Source: Absidia repens (lineage: Eukaryota > Mucoromycota > Mucoromycetes > Mucorales > Cunninghamellaceae). From it: a DNA stretch of 64,000 bases. The notes under the pieces are model-generated. The model saw only the letters and a program-made list of their open reading frames with translations. It was not told the origin of the DNA and did no database searches. Position 1 is the stretch's first letter. Each line of letters begins with the position of its first letter. The stretch spans positions 1 to 64,000 of the forward strand of contig MCGE01000062.1 of NCBI GenBank assembly GCA_002105175.1, in the 5' to 3' direction. This document shows positions 33,466 to 46,047 of the stretch, one piece after another. A program made the position numbers and the translations under genes.

Positions 33466-36400
33466 CTAAAATTGGTTCAAGTTTCTATCTGGTGTCCTTG
33501 TTCGTGAATAGTATTCACGTTGAACCAATGAGCCACCAAAAGAATGGTCTAGAATAATGGGCGCCGAGATTTCTTGAATGGCTGCACGACGTTGGACTTC
33601 CTCATGTTCTTGTCGTCGTCGTCGATGGCGGCGATACACTGTCACTGCACCCATTGTTGCCGCCGCATAGACCACCACACCCACCGAAACCGCAATACCA
33701 ATTATAGCATTACGTGATAAAGAGGATCCATCAGCACCGCCAGTATCAGAGGATGGGTTGCCGTTGTTCGATTCGCTTCCACCACTACCATTGCCAGAAC
33801 CAGAGGATGGTTGAGGGGTATTGGGGTCATTCAAACCTTGAGAGCCTAAAAAAACAAAAAACAAATAGAAGTGAATAACAACAGGTGATGATTTTTAAGG
33901 GGAGGGGAGAGAAGATGAGTGTTCTTTCAATTGATTTAGTACCTGAGATCGGGTATTGATTATCAATCAAAGTGACGATTTGACCATTGCTTGGAGCATA
34001 GAGAAGACTGGATCGATTTTGGACCAATTGAGACATGGATGATACCTGTTGGCTTGGCACAGCAATGGCGACAATCACACCGGTTGATGATGATGATCCA
34101 TTATCGTCTTTGTTTTCAAGCGCTAGTTCCCGTTTTTTCCCAGTATTACCAGAAGAGGAGGAAGAGGAGGTAATGGTGACCACAATCACATCGTTGACGC
34201 TGATATCAAGGGCTTTGCTGAAAAGAGGAGGAAGGGCTTGCACAAATTGGGCTGTTAACATATAATCTTCCACCATGCGGACATAAGATAAATAGTTGAA
34301 TTTCAAATGGACAATATCGCTGGTACCTGGATCAAATAAATGGGTTCATCATACAATAAATGTTAGTGTCACTTGTGATCAAACAGGCAATCAATATATA
34401 TATATATACTACTATGTAACTTACTGGGAATATTGGCACCAGAGTTTGGAGCTATATATTGAGGAATATTGCTGGGCGTCGGGCTTGGATCTGAGGATGA
34501 GTCGGGCGAATTGGTTTTCGTGGTCGTTGATGTTGTTGTTGGTGATGGTGTGGCAGAATCATCGGATGGCTTTTGAGTTGTAGTGGACGGTGGTGTCGTC
34601 GAGGAAGTTTCGATCGAAAAAGTAAAAGATTGTGTTAACCAGCTATACGTTTCATATTGATATGATGACGTTTTTCTATCAGGCTCATCTGTTGTCGTTG
34701 GTGCTTCAGTTGTGGTTGGTTCAGCCGTAGTTGTTGGTGCTTCAGTACTTGTCGGTTCAACTGTAGTTGTTGGTGTTTCAGTACTAGTCAGTTCAACGCT
34801 GGTTGTTGGCACTTCAGTGGTTGTCGATTCAGTTGTCATCGTCAGCGTGTCAGTGGCATCGGATCCAGAAGCCATTATCCCTGTCGTGTTTGCTGTCGAG
34901 GTAGATGAAGAATAAATATCAGACGAAGACGACTCGCCAGTGGTTGTCGAGGTAGTTGTAGTGAAAATAATGGTATTATTGGAAGTAATGGTCGGCAGGT
35001 GAGTTGAAGTTCCATTTTCTGTAGATGTGGCTGTCGGTGCATAACTTTCAGTTCCGGTTATACTAGGGGTAGCCGTAATCGATTCAGTGATGGTTGAGCC
35101 TGTTATGCTAGCCCCAGTGAATGTCGCTGTAAATGATCCAGTAATTGCTTCAGTTCCATTGATTGATGTCAGTGACGATGTGATAGTATCGGTAGCCGTC
35201 GAGTCGATTCCAGTTAACGTGGATGATGTGATTGATTCCGTAGCAGCATCAGACCCATTGACCGATGACGAAGGAGATGGGGTAGCAGTTGCGGTGACAC
35301 TTGATGATTGGCCTGACAGGGAAGATTCAGTAATTGTTGCAGTCCAATTAGGCAATGACGATGAAGAATCAGTGGCAGTGGCGGCAGTTGTTGAGGAATA
35401 AGTAGCGGTCATGTCCCCACTGGAAACAAAACTAAATGATCCAGTCATTGTATTGTTTTCTGTGGATGTTGCTGTTCGTGAAAAAGAGGTCGTTCCAGTC
35501 GCCCAATAAGTCGTTGCTGTGTCTGAAGATGTTGTCGTAGCTTCAGTCCCTGTTGTAGGAGTCGGATGAAGAGATGATTCCATTGACTGTGTTGTTGACG
35601 TTGTACAAGTATCCCATAGAAGACCATCGCAGTCAGGTATAGTAGATGTTGTCGCCGTAGTCGATTTCGCAGTAGATGAAGATGATATGCAGCCACCTAG
35701 TAAACCCCTGTCACAATCGCGAGATGATGTTGTAGTAGGAGCGATTGCAGTCGATGTGAATGGGCGTGCTGTAGAAGATGAAGTGGTTTCCATAGTTGAC
35801 GAGGGTGATAATGTAGAAGATGGGGTAACTTCCAAAGTTGATGATGATTGCGCTGTGAAAGATGATGTGGTTTCCATAGTTGACAAGGGTGATAATGTAA
35901 AAGATTGGGTAATTTCCAAAGTTGATGACGAATGCACTGTAGAAGATGATTTGGTTTCCATAGTTGACGAGGGTGATAATGTAGAAGATGGGGTAATTTT
36001 CACAGTTTTTGATGAATGCACTGTAGAAGATGATGTGGTTTCCATAGTTGACGAGGGTGATAATGTAGAAGATGGGGTAATTTCCACAGTTGATGATGAA
36101 TGTGCTGTAGAAGATGATGTGGTGTCCATAGTTGCCGAGGGTGATAATGTAAAAGATTGGGTAATTTCCACAGTTGATGAAGACGATGTGTGCTCCACTA
36201 AAGATGAGGTGGTTGTCATAATTGTCGTGGAGGTTGTATGTGTTGCTGACGTGGAGGCGGTCGTTACAGTTGCTGAAGTAGATGATTGAGTTGTTTCTTC
36301 AGATGAGGATGTTGTTGTCTTTAGACACTCACCGAGTAATCCCGCCTCACATGTTGATGTCGAAGACGAGGTGGCGGTCGATTTTGGTGAGGTCGTGTAG

Positions 36401-36931
36401 TGGGTAGTTGAGTGAGATTTTGCCGGAGTTGTTGACCATGGTGTAGATTTGTCTGGAGATGCTGATTCTTTAGTTGTGGAACTTTCATGTGTCGTTGTTT
36501 CCTGAGCGCTCGTAACACTAGTGGTAGTATCAGTGCTGTCGGAAGATGTAGTTGTTGAGTGAGGATGACGATGACTGGATGCTGTTGCGGTAATTGGTAA
36601 GGTTTGTGTTACATCTGTTTGGGAATCCGTTGTAGTTGATGATGCAGTATGAGAAGAAGTAGTAGGTGAAGAGGTCGTAGTAAATGAAGAATGATGGTTT
36701 TTGGTGGTAACGGTAGTGGCGGTATTATCTTCAGTTGATTTCTAAGTATGGGAACAGGAAAAGAAATATATTAGAATTGGAAGAAATGAATTGATTTATT
36801 CTTCTTACCAAAGTTTGATCCAATGACGATTCAGCATTCACATAGATTTGAATACTATTGACAGATATCAAACAATACAACAGAATTAGGAGCCAAATGG
36901 AGTTGACCAAAGATATTCTTCGTTTTGCCAT
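33466..36931 (-). CDS. Msb2-like signalling mucin, single-pass membrane protein
   Basis: Probable cell-surface sensor upstream of Cdc42/MAPK signalling. Exons complement(33466..33845, 33943..34326, 34425..36741, 36809..36931) give 1067 residues. A signal peptide (SIWLLILLYCLISVNS) precedes about 770 residues of Ser/Thr-rich, presumably O-glycosylated sequence with five tandem 28-residue repeats (plus strand about 35760-36190; repeat phrase TPSSTLSPSSTMETTSSST) and TTTVEPTSTEAP-type repeats. Three scattered short Cys motifs fit CxxGLLxxC or a close variant. A folded membrane-proximal domain follows (DIVHLKFNYLSYVRMVEDYM, VIVAIAVPSQQVSSM, LLYAPSNGQIVTLIDNQYPI), resembling the extracellular domain next to the membrane in Msb2. 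The TM helix is IIGIAVSVGVVVYAAATMGA (about 988-1011), then a basic RRHRRRR stop and a 55-residue tail. Confidence 0.85.
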
Positions 36932-37257
36932 CTATTTGATAAAAGTGAAATAACAAAAACAAAGTGAGGAGATAAATAAAAAGGAGCGAAAGAAAAGAAA
37001 TAGTGTAGAGAAAACAAAATAATAATGCTAATAATTTACCAATTTCTGATTCAAGTGCAGCACATCAAATGTAAAAAAGGGGCCCAGAACTTTTTTCCCT
37101 ATTAAAAAAAAAAAATACAGAAAAATGCATTAACCTCTTATATAAATATTCTGTCCCACATAAAAATAAAAAGAGACACAACTCCAATCACCACCATGGA
37201 CAATGAATATAATATTGTCCTACTTGATTTTACTATTTTATTCCATTTTTACCTTTT
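36932..37257. other. Upstream region of the mucin gene
   Basis: Short spacer with A-rich tracts. The forward frame beginning at 37203 overlaps the antisense of the small membrane-protein gene and is rejected. Confidence 0.5.
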
Positions 37258-37611
37258 TCAGTCTTCTGAGTGTTCTTCATAACCAGCTTGCTTTGTGGAA
37301 GGGTGACCTTGATATAAATCGAAGAAATGAATGGCACATTGTTCAACATAACGATAGACCAAAGTTGGCCCAGGCACGAGAATCCAAATTAAGATTGCAA
37401 CAAAGATCAAGATAAATAATGATTTACTGTTGAGCCAAGGTGGAGATACTTGATATCAGTGAAAAAAAAAGGGTGTCAGCTATACTGATGATCATGAGTT
37501 CATATAGATGAGTGCTTAGACTTACAGTATTCGTTGGTAATTCAAGCAGCACTTGCTATTGCTTTTTCCACTGGAAGAGCACATCGAACAAACAATATTC
37601 TTGTTCTTCAT
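37258..37611 (-). CDS. Small single-pass membrane protein, family unknown
   Basis: Two exons, complement(37258..37426, 37526..37611), join in frame with GTAAGT donor and CAACAG acceptor to 84 residues if the ATG at 37609-37611 is used. The product has a Cys/Lys-rich N-terminal part (CSMCSSSGKSNSKCC), one strong hydrophobic helix (SLFILIFVAILIWILVPGP) and a soluble tail ending EEHSED. The frame stays open upstream of this ATG to an acceptor at about 37629. Plausible further exons lie at about 37842-37950 (MSTICKMNSGRTKSRNSC, ending in a GTAAGT donor) and about 37700-37778, but I could not join them without stops. The gene may be longer than called. I do not recognise the family. Confidence 0.45.
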
Positions 37612-38675
37612 CCTATGATAGCATTGTTGAAACTGTAACATGAATTAAAAAGCCTGCTTCAAGGAGTAACACTCCATATCAAATAATAGATATACCTGAG
37701 CTTGTCAAAATAGACCGTCATTCATTCCCCGAACGTCACAAAGAACCAAAGAAAAACAAAGGGCGTTTGGCGAGTCTACAATTTAATAACCATGATTAGT
37801 ATATTGTATATGCTACATGTTGACATTGAATGGACTTACAAGATTACTATCAATAAATCGTATTTTGATACTGATCAGTTCCAAATGACAGCTATTCCTT
37901 GACTTGGTCCTGCCACTGTTCATTTTGCAAATGGTGCTCATTCTTCCAAATTGTGTGTAATTCGGTTTATTTGCTCAGTCTGATATAAATTTCAACATCA
38001 ACATCTTTGTTCTTGTTGACCACGATATATAAAAAAAGTAAATGACAATAAGAGAAAAAGCGAGTTTTTGATTTTCAAACCGCGACTTTTTTTTTTTTTT
38101 GAAAGGGAAGGAAAAAAATGAGAGCATATCAAATTTGGTGCAAATAAAAGAAGATGGGTAGAATACAATGTGTTGACATGTTATTGAATTTGATCAATGC
38201 AAAAAGTCATCTTTTGATTAAGTAATCAATCACCCAGTTAAAATAAACATTTAATTTTGTCACTTTTATTCTATATAATTAGCGCCCAAATTCCTGCTTC
38301 CATCATGATACAAATCTGGCCCACATCCCACAATACCCATAATGCAACTCCTCTATGCCAATAATCATCAACACCATATAAAGCGTTTAGCATTTTTATC
38401 ATAACAACAACATGTTTCTGAAATCACAGTGAAATCACCAATTGAATTTTGAAAAGCCCATAAAAGGGTCAAAGCATTTATTGAGTAAATGAGGAATAAA
38501 GGTACAAATGGGTTTCTAATACTAGACTAAACTAAAAGTGGTGCGAAGAAGGAAGAAAGGGAGGGAGGAAGGATGGGGAATACAAATTCATAAAAGAGGA
38601 TAACTAAAGAAGTACAGTAGGTAAGTAGAGTTTGTTGATGTCATACAATTTTAAAAATACAAGAGAAGGGTATAA
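37612..38675. other. Spacer with possible unplaced exons of the small membrane-protein gene
   Basis: 37842-37950 (-) is an exon-like segment with ATG and a good donor; 37700-37778 (-) is flanked by TAG acceptor and GTATAT donor sequences. The rest, 37960-38675, shows nothing beyond a minus-strand poly(A)-like signal near 38478. Confidence 0.35.
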
Positions 38676-39980
38676 TTACGCCCACACCTAAAAAAGAAAT
38701 AAAGGATTAAGACAATGACCAGGACAGATATAGTGAAACTAAGTAGACTTACCTTGAGGAAACTATCCCAGCTACCAGTACAAACAGCCATGCCATCGCT
38801 TGACACGCCGAGACACGACACACGATTTTCGTGCCCATTTAATACACCAACCCTTTCACCTTTGAGAGAATCCCATACATGACAGCTGAAATCGTCATAA
38901 CCTGCAAATAATAGTCGGCCAGAAATGGAGAAACCAACTGATGTAATACCATGTAGAATGTTATCGCTTTGATACACATTCATTTCACGGTCAGCACGTA
39001 AATCAAACAATCGACAACTTGCATCGTCAGATCCGGTTCCAATGGCCATACCGTTGGGGAAGAATCTTTTGGTAGCCAAAAAAAAAAAAAAAAGTAAGTG
39101 TTCCGTCGATGTTAAACAGATGCATGCGTTTAAATATATTTAAACTTACTGGACCGAGTTGATATCCGATTCATGACCAACAAAAGTTTGTACACATTTT
39201 TGAGTTCGCATATCCCAGATTTTGGCGGTAGCATCGCAAGCAGCGGAGACAAAGATATTGGGGTCGTTGGGAGCCACCGCTACGCTCATGACATCACCTG
39301 TATGATCCGAGAATTCTTGAATCTTGACACCGGCATCCACATCCCACAAAAGACAAGTCATGTCACCGGAACTTGTCAATATACGTCGATCGTCCAGGAA
39401 GCGACAGCAGCTAAGGTACCCAGTATGAGCAGACAATTCTCGTGCGGGACGCACAGGACCTTCCCGAGAGGACAGGTTATAGATGGAGCACACATTGTCC
39501 AGACCACCGCATGCTGCAAAGTTACCAGAAGGAGAATAGGCACAAGTCATCACCCAAGCTGAACGAAGAGGAACGGCATGGAGTTTGTTGGTAGTGTAGG
39601 CATTCCATACAATGAGCTTGCCATCTTGAGAAGCAGATACCAAGTGTTGTCCATCATTGGCCCAGTGCATTGCATAAATCTTGGCTAAATGACCTCGAAG
39701 GTTTCGTCGAATCTTCATTACTAATCGAGGAAGAGGTTCCACCCCTTTGGCCATTTTAGGTACTAAGGAAAGAAACAGAAAATAACACAAGGAACGTTAG
39801 TACGTTGTACTGTTAGTTTGTTCTTGCCGTTCATTTCTACCATCATCATCTCTCTTTTCATTATAACTTACGAGTTGTATCGCTGAGTGCTTCACGTCGT
39901 TGTTTGATTCTTTCTTTAACTAATTCAGCCTCACGTCTGGCTGCTGCAATACGTTCCGTAGTGGCGTCTTGTTTGTTCAT
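38676..39980 (-). CDS. Heterotrimeric G-protein beta subunit
   Basis: Seven-bladed WD40 propeller that binds G-gamma and G-alpha-GDP at the plasma membrane. Exons complement(38676..38687, 38753..39065, 39150..39762, 39872..39980) give 348 residues, standard length. The N-terminal coiled coil ([20 protein letters not shown]) pairs with G-gamma. WD repeats carry GH...WD landmarks: [96 protein letters not shown] and [12 protein letters not shown]. The 12-nt last exon encodes only the terminal VWA-stop that closes the final blade. Identity as canonical G-beta, rather than a RACK1-like WD protein, is clear from the N-terminus and blade sequences. Confidence 0.95.
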
Positions 39981-41179
39981 ATTGTGTTGAAGGTGCTGTC
40001 AAAAATGGTGGCTACAAAGATGAGTAATTCAAGTCGTCAAATAAGAATAAGGATAAAAAGGTATTTCGTTCGTTCAGTTGGACCTGAGTGTGCGTGTGTA
40101 CGAAGTGTTGATATCCGAAGTTTGTGATGACAATACAATATAGGTTCCAAAAGAAGAAGACGACGTATAGAGGAGAAGAAGCAACTTTTATAAGAACAAA
40201 TAAATGTTTTTGAATATAAATAAAACAAGTCTTTCAGGAATAAAGGGGATCAAAGATGGAAAGAAAGAAAGAAAGAAACAAAAATTCTTTCTTTTTTTCT
40301 TTTGCCCTGCAAAAGAAAAATGGCTGGCGAGTCGGAGTTTCTCAGTGGACCTAGATGAACCTTCTTTTTATTTTCATTTCAGTCTTGATCAGTGGCTGTC
40401 ATACTATATTGCCCTTGACACACCTTGTATATTACCGAACCATCCGAGTACAACTTAGTACTTGATGTCAGCTATCCATTATACGGAATTTTAAATGTAT
40501 GTTGGACCCAAATCACGTTTTTTTTTTTATTTGCCACCCATTTTCACCCTCACATCCAAAAAAAAGCACACAAAAAAACACACTGTAAGCAAAGATCGTT
40601 TATAATGCCAAATCATATCCGATTCTGTACCAAAATCAGAGTGCATTTGAGTGCATTGATCTTTTGATTAAAAGCACCAATCGTTTAATTGTTTGCTTTA
40701 TACTAGTAGGTAGGATAGCAGCTTTGGGCACCATTTCATCAATTGTTGTATCACATCAATCAAACACAAAAACACCGATATATATATTTATACATATCAC
40801 TTGTCAATCATGTAAAAGTTTTTTCTTTTTTATTATTATCATTAAAAGTATAAAATATCAAATATCGATCTATATATGTATCTAAATGTATGTAAATTGA
40901 CGCGCCGGACGGACATATTCAGACACACAGTAAAATAGAAAAGCAACTAAACTAAAAGAGGAGCGGGGACGTATACTAATACTAAATCACAAAAAAAAAA
41001 AAAAAAAAAAAAAAAGACTATCAAATATAACCCACTAATCAAAGCGAAGGTTAAATGTCAATGTTGTTTTCATAAGGAGGAGTAGGTTGATCAATAGTGC
41101 GTGTTTTCTTCCGTTAAATTCCAGTTCTAGCATTGCGCCAACAGAATCCATATTTTATTTCCAAAAACACACAGAGTCG
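39981..41179. other. Spacer upstream of the G-beta gene
   Basis: AT-rich with a 24-nt A run (about 40991-41014). Short forward frames (40204-40885) are compositionally random. No gene seen. Confidence 0.4.
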
Positions 41180-42533
41180 AGAGCAGAGCCGTGCACCAGA
41201 AACTAACGAGTAGGTTCAGCCATACCCCATAGAAGACATGACTGCATCAACCGATATTATAGCAAAGGCATCAAAAAAGCACATAAAAAGATATTATTAC
41301 AGACGTTGATGGATGCCGCTGTTGTCGGAAACAAGTCGATCAGCAAGGTTTGAATGGAGTTGAAGGTACATTGCGATGTGCTGTTCACTATCAATAAAAA
41401 TAGAAAAAAACCATCAGTTTATTTTTTTGTACTATTTTACTTGTACAAGATAGATACTTACGAATCACTTGAATGACCCTAAGAGCAGCAAGAGGAGCAT
41501 AAATATATATGCACCAACCATAAACTACTATCACAAGATTATATATCAACACATTTGGCAAAACCCACCATAGACTTGCACGCTCCAAAGGAAGTCAGAG
41601 GCTCGTTGCTATACCGCTTATCTTGCTAAATCTTGCACAGTCGAGGTTTAGGACATAACCTTGAAGGATCGACTCAAAAAGGCACCCGCCGCCATTAGCC
41701 AAGCAAGTGTATCCAATCGTCCAGGAGTCAAGTCGATGTCCCCCGGTCCACTAAGAATCGTAGGTATCATTGTAATCATCGTGTAATTGGAAGTACATTG
41801 AAAATCATAAAGCAACACTAGGTTCAGCGCACCTTTGTATTCGGCAAGTGATAAAGGTTCAAAATAGGGAGAGAAGCATTGTTTCCATAATGGGCATGTA
41901 GGTTTGTCGTTTGGAAAGAACCACGCTCGTCAGGAGTGGCTATATCAGCTAAATACCTGCGAAAAAAAAAAAAAAAAAAAAAAATAGATAAATAAGGATA
42001 CAGGCAAACGTAGAAAAAACAAAACACACTTACAAATAGTTCCAGCACCTATACCGATCACTGAACTTGTCCCAAAAGCCTGGAGAATACGGAAACCAAT
42101 GAGCATATTGTAACTGTTCGCCCTGGCCAGACCGACGTTCGACAGACTATAAAGCGCCAGTGTGAGAAGGTGTACATGTCGTCATCCGGAAGTGTCAGCC
42201 CATTGGCCCCAGAGGGAAGATGCAATGACTTGCATGATCATATACACGGAAAGGGACCTTCATTGTAATGTGTGTATAAAGAAAAGAAAAAGAAAGAGAA
42301 AAAGAAAAAAGAAAAAAAAGAATTAGCCACAGGGGGGTTTTGAGAGCGAGCGGGAATTTAACTTCACGTTTGTGCATGTTCATTTGTTGTGCATTGACAT
42401 GTAAATCATTTTCAATCAGAAACATGACAGGAAAATAGCTACTGAGCGAGAATGGAGAAAAGAAAGGCGCAATGGATGCCATAATAGTGAGGATGGTCTT
42501 TAGTATTTTCTGATTTCCTCGGAAAGTCTTCAA
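41180..42533 (-). pseudogene. Dead MFS DHA1-family transporter
   Basis: Fragments in order on the minus strand match a fungal DHA1 carrier. IAPFFSPFSLSSYFPVMFLI is TM1. VYMIMQVIASSLWGQWADTSG is followed by an in-frame TGA at the position of the A-motif arginine, then RHVHLLTLALYSLSNVGLAR and FRILQAFGTSSVIGIGAGTI. ADIATPDERGSF precedes a loss of similarity; then come LWWVLPNVLIYNLVIVVYGW and TFNSIQTLLIDLFPTTAASI. Several introns with recognisable borders survive, but the reading frame is interrupted repeatedly. The relatively intact protein traces suggest recent death. It lies 190 bp from, and divergent to, the dehydrogenase gene. Confidence 0.8.
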
Positions 42534-42721
42534 CTTTAGAGTGTACCAAATCAGGATTTTTTTATTTTAAAATGCCGATCGCAAGTGGTGGGCTGATGAC
42601 AGGGGAAATTCAACTCTGGTGTTTTTTCCCCTGATTTCCAAATATAGAGAACAAAAGAACGGCAATGTTTATAAACTGTTGATATGATGATAGGTTTTAA
42701 TTTTCAATTTGTCATTCAAAT

Positions 42722-43887
42722 ATGAAAATTGAAAATCGCCTATATATCGTCACTGGAGGGTAAGATGGTTTTAGAAGGATTATATATATATAAATAGATA
42801 ATACCTTACCATTGAAATAGTGCTAGTGGTTTGGGCAAACAAACCGTTAAATCGCTTGTTGCACTTAGAGGATACGTTGGTGTAAGTCAAATATATATAT
42901 ATGTATGTGCTTTGTCTTATCTTAATGCTTTTTTTTTTTTCTTAGATCATCGATATAAATATTGAAGCAGGCAATGAATTAATGAAGGAACTTGATGAAA
43001 AACATGCATATTTTCCCGGTAAAGCGGATGTGACTTCTGAGGTACAGTATTCGAAAAAAAAAAGCCAGTCAATAGATGGTGAGAATAATGTATTTTTATT
43101 AGGCTCAAATTGAAAATGCTTTAGAAAAAATCATGACCCATTATAAGGATTGTCCATTAGGTGGAGCAATTTTATGCAGTGGTGTCGTATTACCCCCTTC
43201 ACATATCAAAGGCTATGGCCCAGAGAATAAGCTTACTAGCTATCAACAATTTAAGCATATCATTGATATCAATCTTTTAGGCACTTACAATGTTGCGCAA
43301 AAGGTGGGCGATTTACTTTTAAAAAATCAACCTTTCGGTGACGATGGTTAGTAAAAAAAAAAAAAAAAAAAAAGAGGGAGAAGAGTGGACGAGCATATGT
43401 TAATCTTTCGTTTTGACAGGTGAAAGAGGAATCATCATCACAACATCATCTATTATTGGACTGGATGGGGCTATAGTAGGTTATGGTACCTCGAAAGGTG
43501 AGACTTTTGTGAGAGAAATTTATAGAAGGTGATTTTTTCGCAAAAAAATTCATTAAATATTATAGCCGCTGTCGCCGGATTAGCATTACCATTGGCAAGA
43601 GAACTTTCAGAATTTGGAATTCGGTCAATTTCTATAGCCCCTGGACCGTTTGGTAATTAAGTATAAAAATATGCTGACTATTGCTGATGTCTAATTACTG
43701 TATTCATGAAATAATGGTACTAGATACACCTATATTGGATACTGGTACTGACATGAAAGCCCCTCCTTGTCTCTTCCCTTCAAGATATGGCCAGCCAAAC
43801 GAATTTTCTGACACGGTTATCCATGCTATTATCAATCCAATGTTTAATGGCTCAGTTATTCGACTTGATGGTGGTCTAAGAGCTTAA
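42722..43887 (+). CDS. Short-chain dehydrogenase/reductase, HSD10 (3-hydroxyacyl-CoA dehydrogenase type 2)-like
   Basis: NAD(H)-dependent oxidoreductase; HSD10 relatives oxidise branched-chain hydroxyacyl-CoA in mitochondria. Seven exons (42722..42759, 42821..42881, 42946..43041, 43103..43346, 43420..43497, 43566..43652, 43724..43887) join to 255 residues, the single-domain SDR size. The Rossmann glycine motif VTGGASGLGKQT is split by intron 1. GKADVTSE binds the adenine, and CSGVVLPP stands where NAG is usual. NLLGTYN supplies the catalytic Asn, TTSSIIG the Ser, and YGTSKAA the Tyr168/Lys172 pair. The PILDTG-containing substrate loop and the GSVIRLDGGLRA end are HSD10-like. All catalytic residues are present. 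Poly(A) signal at 43918-43923. Subcellular targeting is unclear because no obvious presequence is seen. Confidence 0.88.
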
Positions 43888-44462
43888 TATAATACATATA
43901 TAGTGTCGCCGTACTTGAATAAAATTATAAAGCAAAATGTTGGGAGTGTTTTTGGCATACTTGTTAAATTCCGTTTTTTTTTCTGTGGGCTGCGGTGTCG
44001 GGTGAGGTGGTAAACTAAAGGATATGGCTATCATACTTGTAGCTATACCCATCCTGCAAGATAAATTCAACACGTGAGAGTCAATGTAATATCAAAAAGA
44101 CAAGATATATTTTATTCAAATGTAGATATAAAAAAGGACAACCAAAATAATCTAATGTAATAACAACTACCTAAAGATGCGTGGAGTAGAGGCATTTTGT
44201 CTTAGAATAAACACAACGCAAGATAAAACTTTTAAATTAGGGACGATAAACTAATCTATGGTAAGTGACAAGCTATACAATGGATGGGTTAAACTAAACT
44301 GTGTCGTATTTTTCCATATTGATCCCAGAAACACCATTAGAGGATAACCTTCTTACTGTTGGTGCAGCTTAATATAGTCGACTTTTGCAAAAAAAAAAAA
44401 AAAAAAAAAGAAAGAAAGAAATAACAATCGTTAACCCAATTCCCTTGGAAGCGAAACAAAAA
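43888..44462. other. Spacer downstream of the dehydrogenase gene
   Basis: Poly(A) signal at 43918. Family-A-like tail phrases occur at about 44098-44130 (AAGACAAGATATATTTTATTCAAATGTAGATATA), and a 21-nt A run at about 44389-44409. No gene. Confidence 0.4.
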
Positions 44463-45115
44463 AGTCATTTCAAATGCCGCACACGTGAATATTTATTTTT
44501 TCTCTCCCGCCTTTTTTTCCTCTCTCTCTTTCTTCCCATTTTCTTTTTTTCCTTCACCATTCAACTCGTTTGATATTCTAGCATTCGTAGATTAGTGTCA
44601 GGACTAGTTTAGACAGGTTTTCATTTCAGGGATTACAACATCCATGGGGAACCCCTTTCATTTTGGATTCAGGATTTGGAACCCACCATTGCATGGCTTT
44701 TTGGAGCCTCCATTAGCTTAGTTTAGTGTTAGTTTGTCCATGGTTTGTATCTACATTTGAATAAGCGTCTTTCTTTTGAAAACTTTCAATAAAAAATGTT
44801 CCATTAGTCTCTTCCTCATCTCTTATGGGAGAGATCCTCTTTTTACTACCATCACACTATTTCTTGATTCATGGCAATCGTTGTTGAGCTTCAATAACAT
44901 ATGTCTTTTTAGTCAATCTCATGTATTGTACATTATTTTAGATCCCCTTTTTTAAAATTGTCTTATCGGTTGGCGTTGACCATTCTTAAAAATTCACTTT
45001 AGTCTCCCCGTGCGCTCTCTCCAATAGATTTTCCATTAAATTCACTTACTACAATGGGCCTGTCGTTTTTAGTTTTAGTATATACTAATGTGCTTCAATA
45101 AAACATTCGCCTTTA
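44463..45115 (+). repeat. Dispersed repeat family A, copy A8 (full length)
   Basis: Starts GTCATTTCAAATGCCGCACACGTG (E-box 44482-44487), with a pyrimidine tract at 44495-44560. The core is 44588-44770, with CATGGGGAACCCCTTTCATT and TTTGAATAAGCG. Tail modules each carry CTTCAATAAA/AAC, and the last GCTTCAATAAAACATTCG is near 45091. Confidence 0.82.
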
Positions 45116-46047
45116 TTAACCATTATCCGGTCCATCAAATATTATAAAATATTAACAATAGCTCTATGAGTAACTTATCAGGGTATTTTCCATGCATTAT
45201 TTACTAGACAGCTTCAGGCATGTTTCTGTTTTTATCGGACTTGATCGATAGTTATCACGCTACTTATGTATGGCGTCCACATGTTTTTTCATTTTTAAGT
45301 TATCATGCCACTTTTTTTTTCATGATTATGATAACGGTGATATTATATGTTTTTCCCATGTCTTCTTCTGAAACGAACAAAATAAATGGGCAGATCATTA
45401 TTCAAGTTGTCAGCCCTACAGTGATAAAAATGAACCTTTTTTTTATTCGAGATAATTTTCCAAAAAAGTCAACAAGGCCCATGCCACTATGTGGTCATAT
45501 AGTGTGTATTCTAAAATTAAAATGATCCCTGGTTGAACGAAGATTTACACCCTGTAACCCATTTTGATACCTTAAAGATACACACACACCACTCTTTTTG
45601 TCTACCACCCACCCCCTGTTTTCTTTGATTTCTATGGAGAACACAAGGGTGTTGTGGTCTTTATTATTATCAAATTATCCAAGATGCCCATATTACGCCC
45701 ACTAAACTATGAATCCCCCCCCTCCATAATTGTTTGATCGTCATTATTATTATCATGATATGATAACCCCATCCCTGACCGTCATGTTCCATAAAGACAA
45801 AAAAGAAAAACAAAATCAATCATGTGGTAAAGTTGGAGGGAGTTTTTTTTTTTTATTTCGTAAAAAAATCAAAAAGAAATATAATGTAAAAAAGTGAGTA
45901 AGGTGGTAATACACTAAAAAAGGAGAAGGAGAGAGATATACTATAATTAAAAAAGGAAAGGAGAGGAAGGAGAGGAAGGAGAGAAAACGATTGTAAACAG
46001 TGGGTAATAATAGCAAAACTAATAGTGATGATTGTAATAAATAGAGA
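45116..46047. other. Spacer downstream of the Bni4-like gene
   Basis: AT-rich. The 101-codon forward frame at 45220-45525 has random composition. (TTA)n-type tracts occur near 45660 and 45740. No gene. Confidence 0.4.

Noticed and set aside
34712..36289. Long forward Val/Asp-rich frames within the mucin gene.
   Set aside because: Mirror of Ser/Thr-rich repeats on the minus strand; no start context or introns of their own.
45220..45525. 101-codon forward frame with hydrophobic stretch.
   Set aside because: AT-rich random composition next to a repeat; no family resemblance or splice partners.
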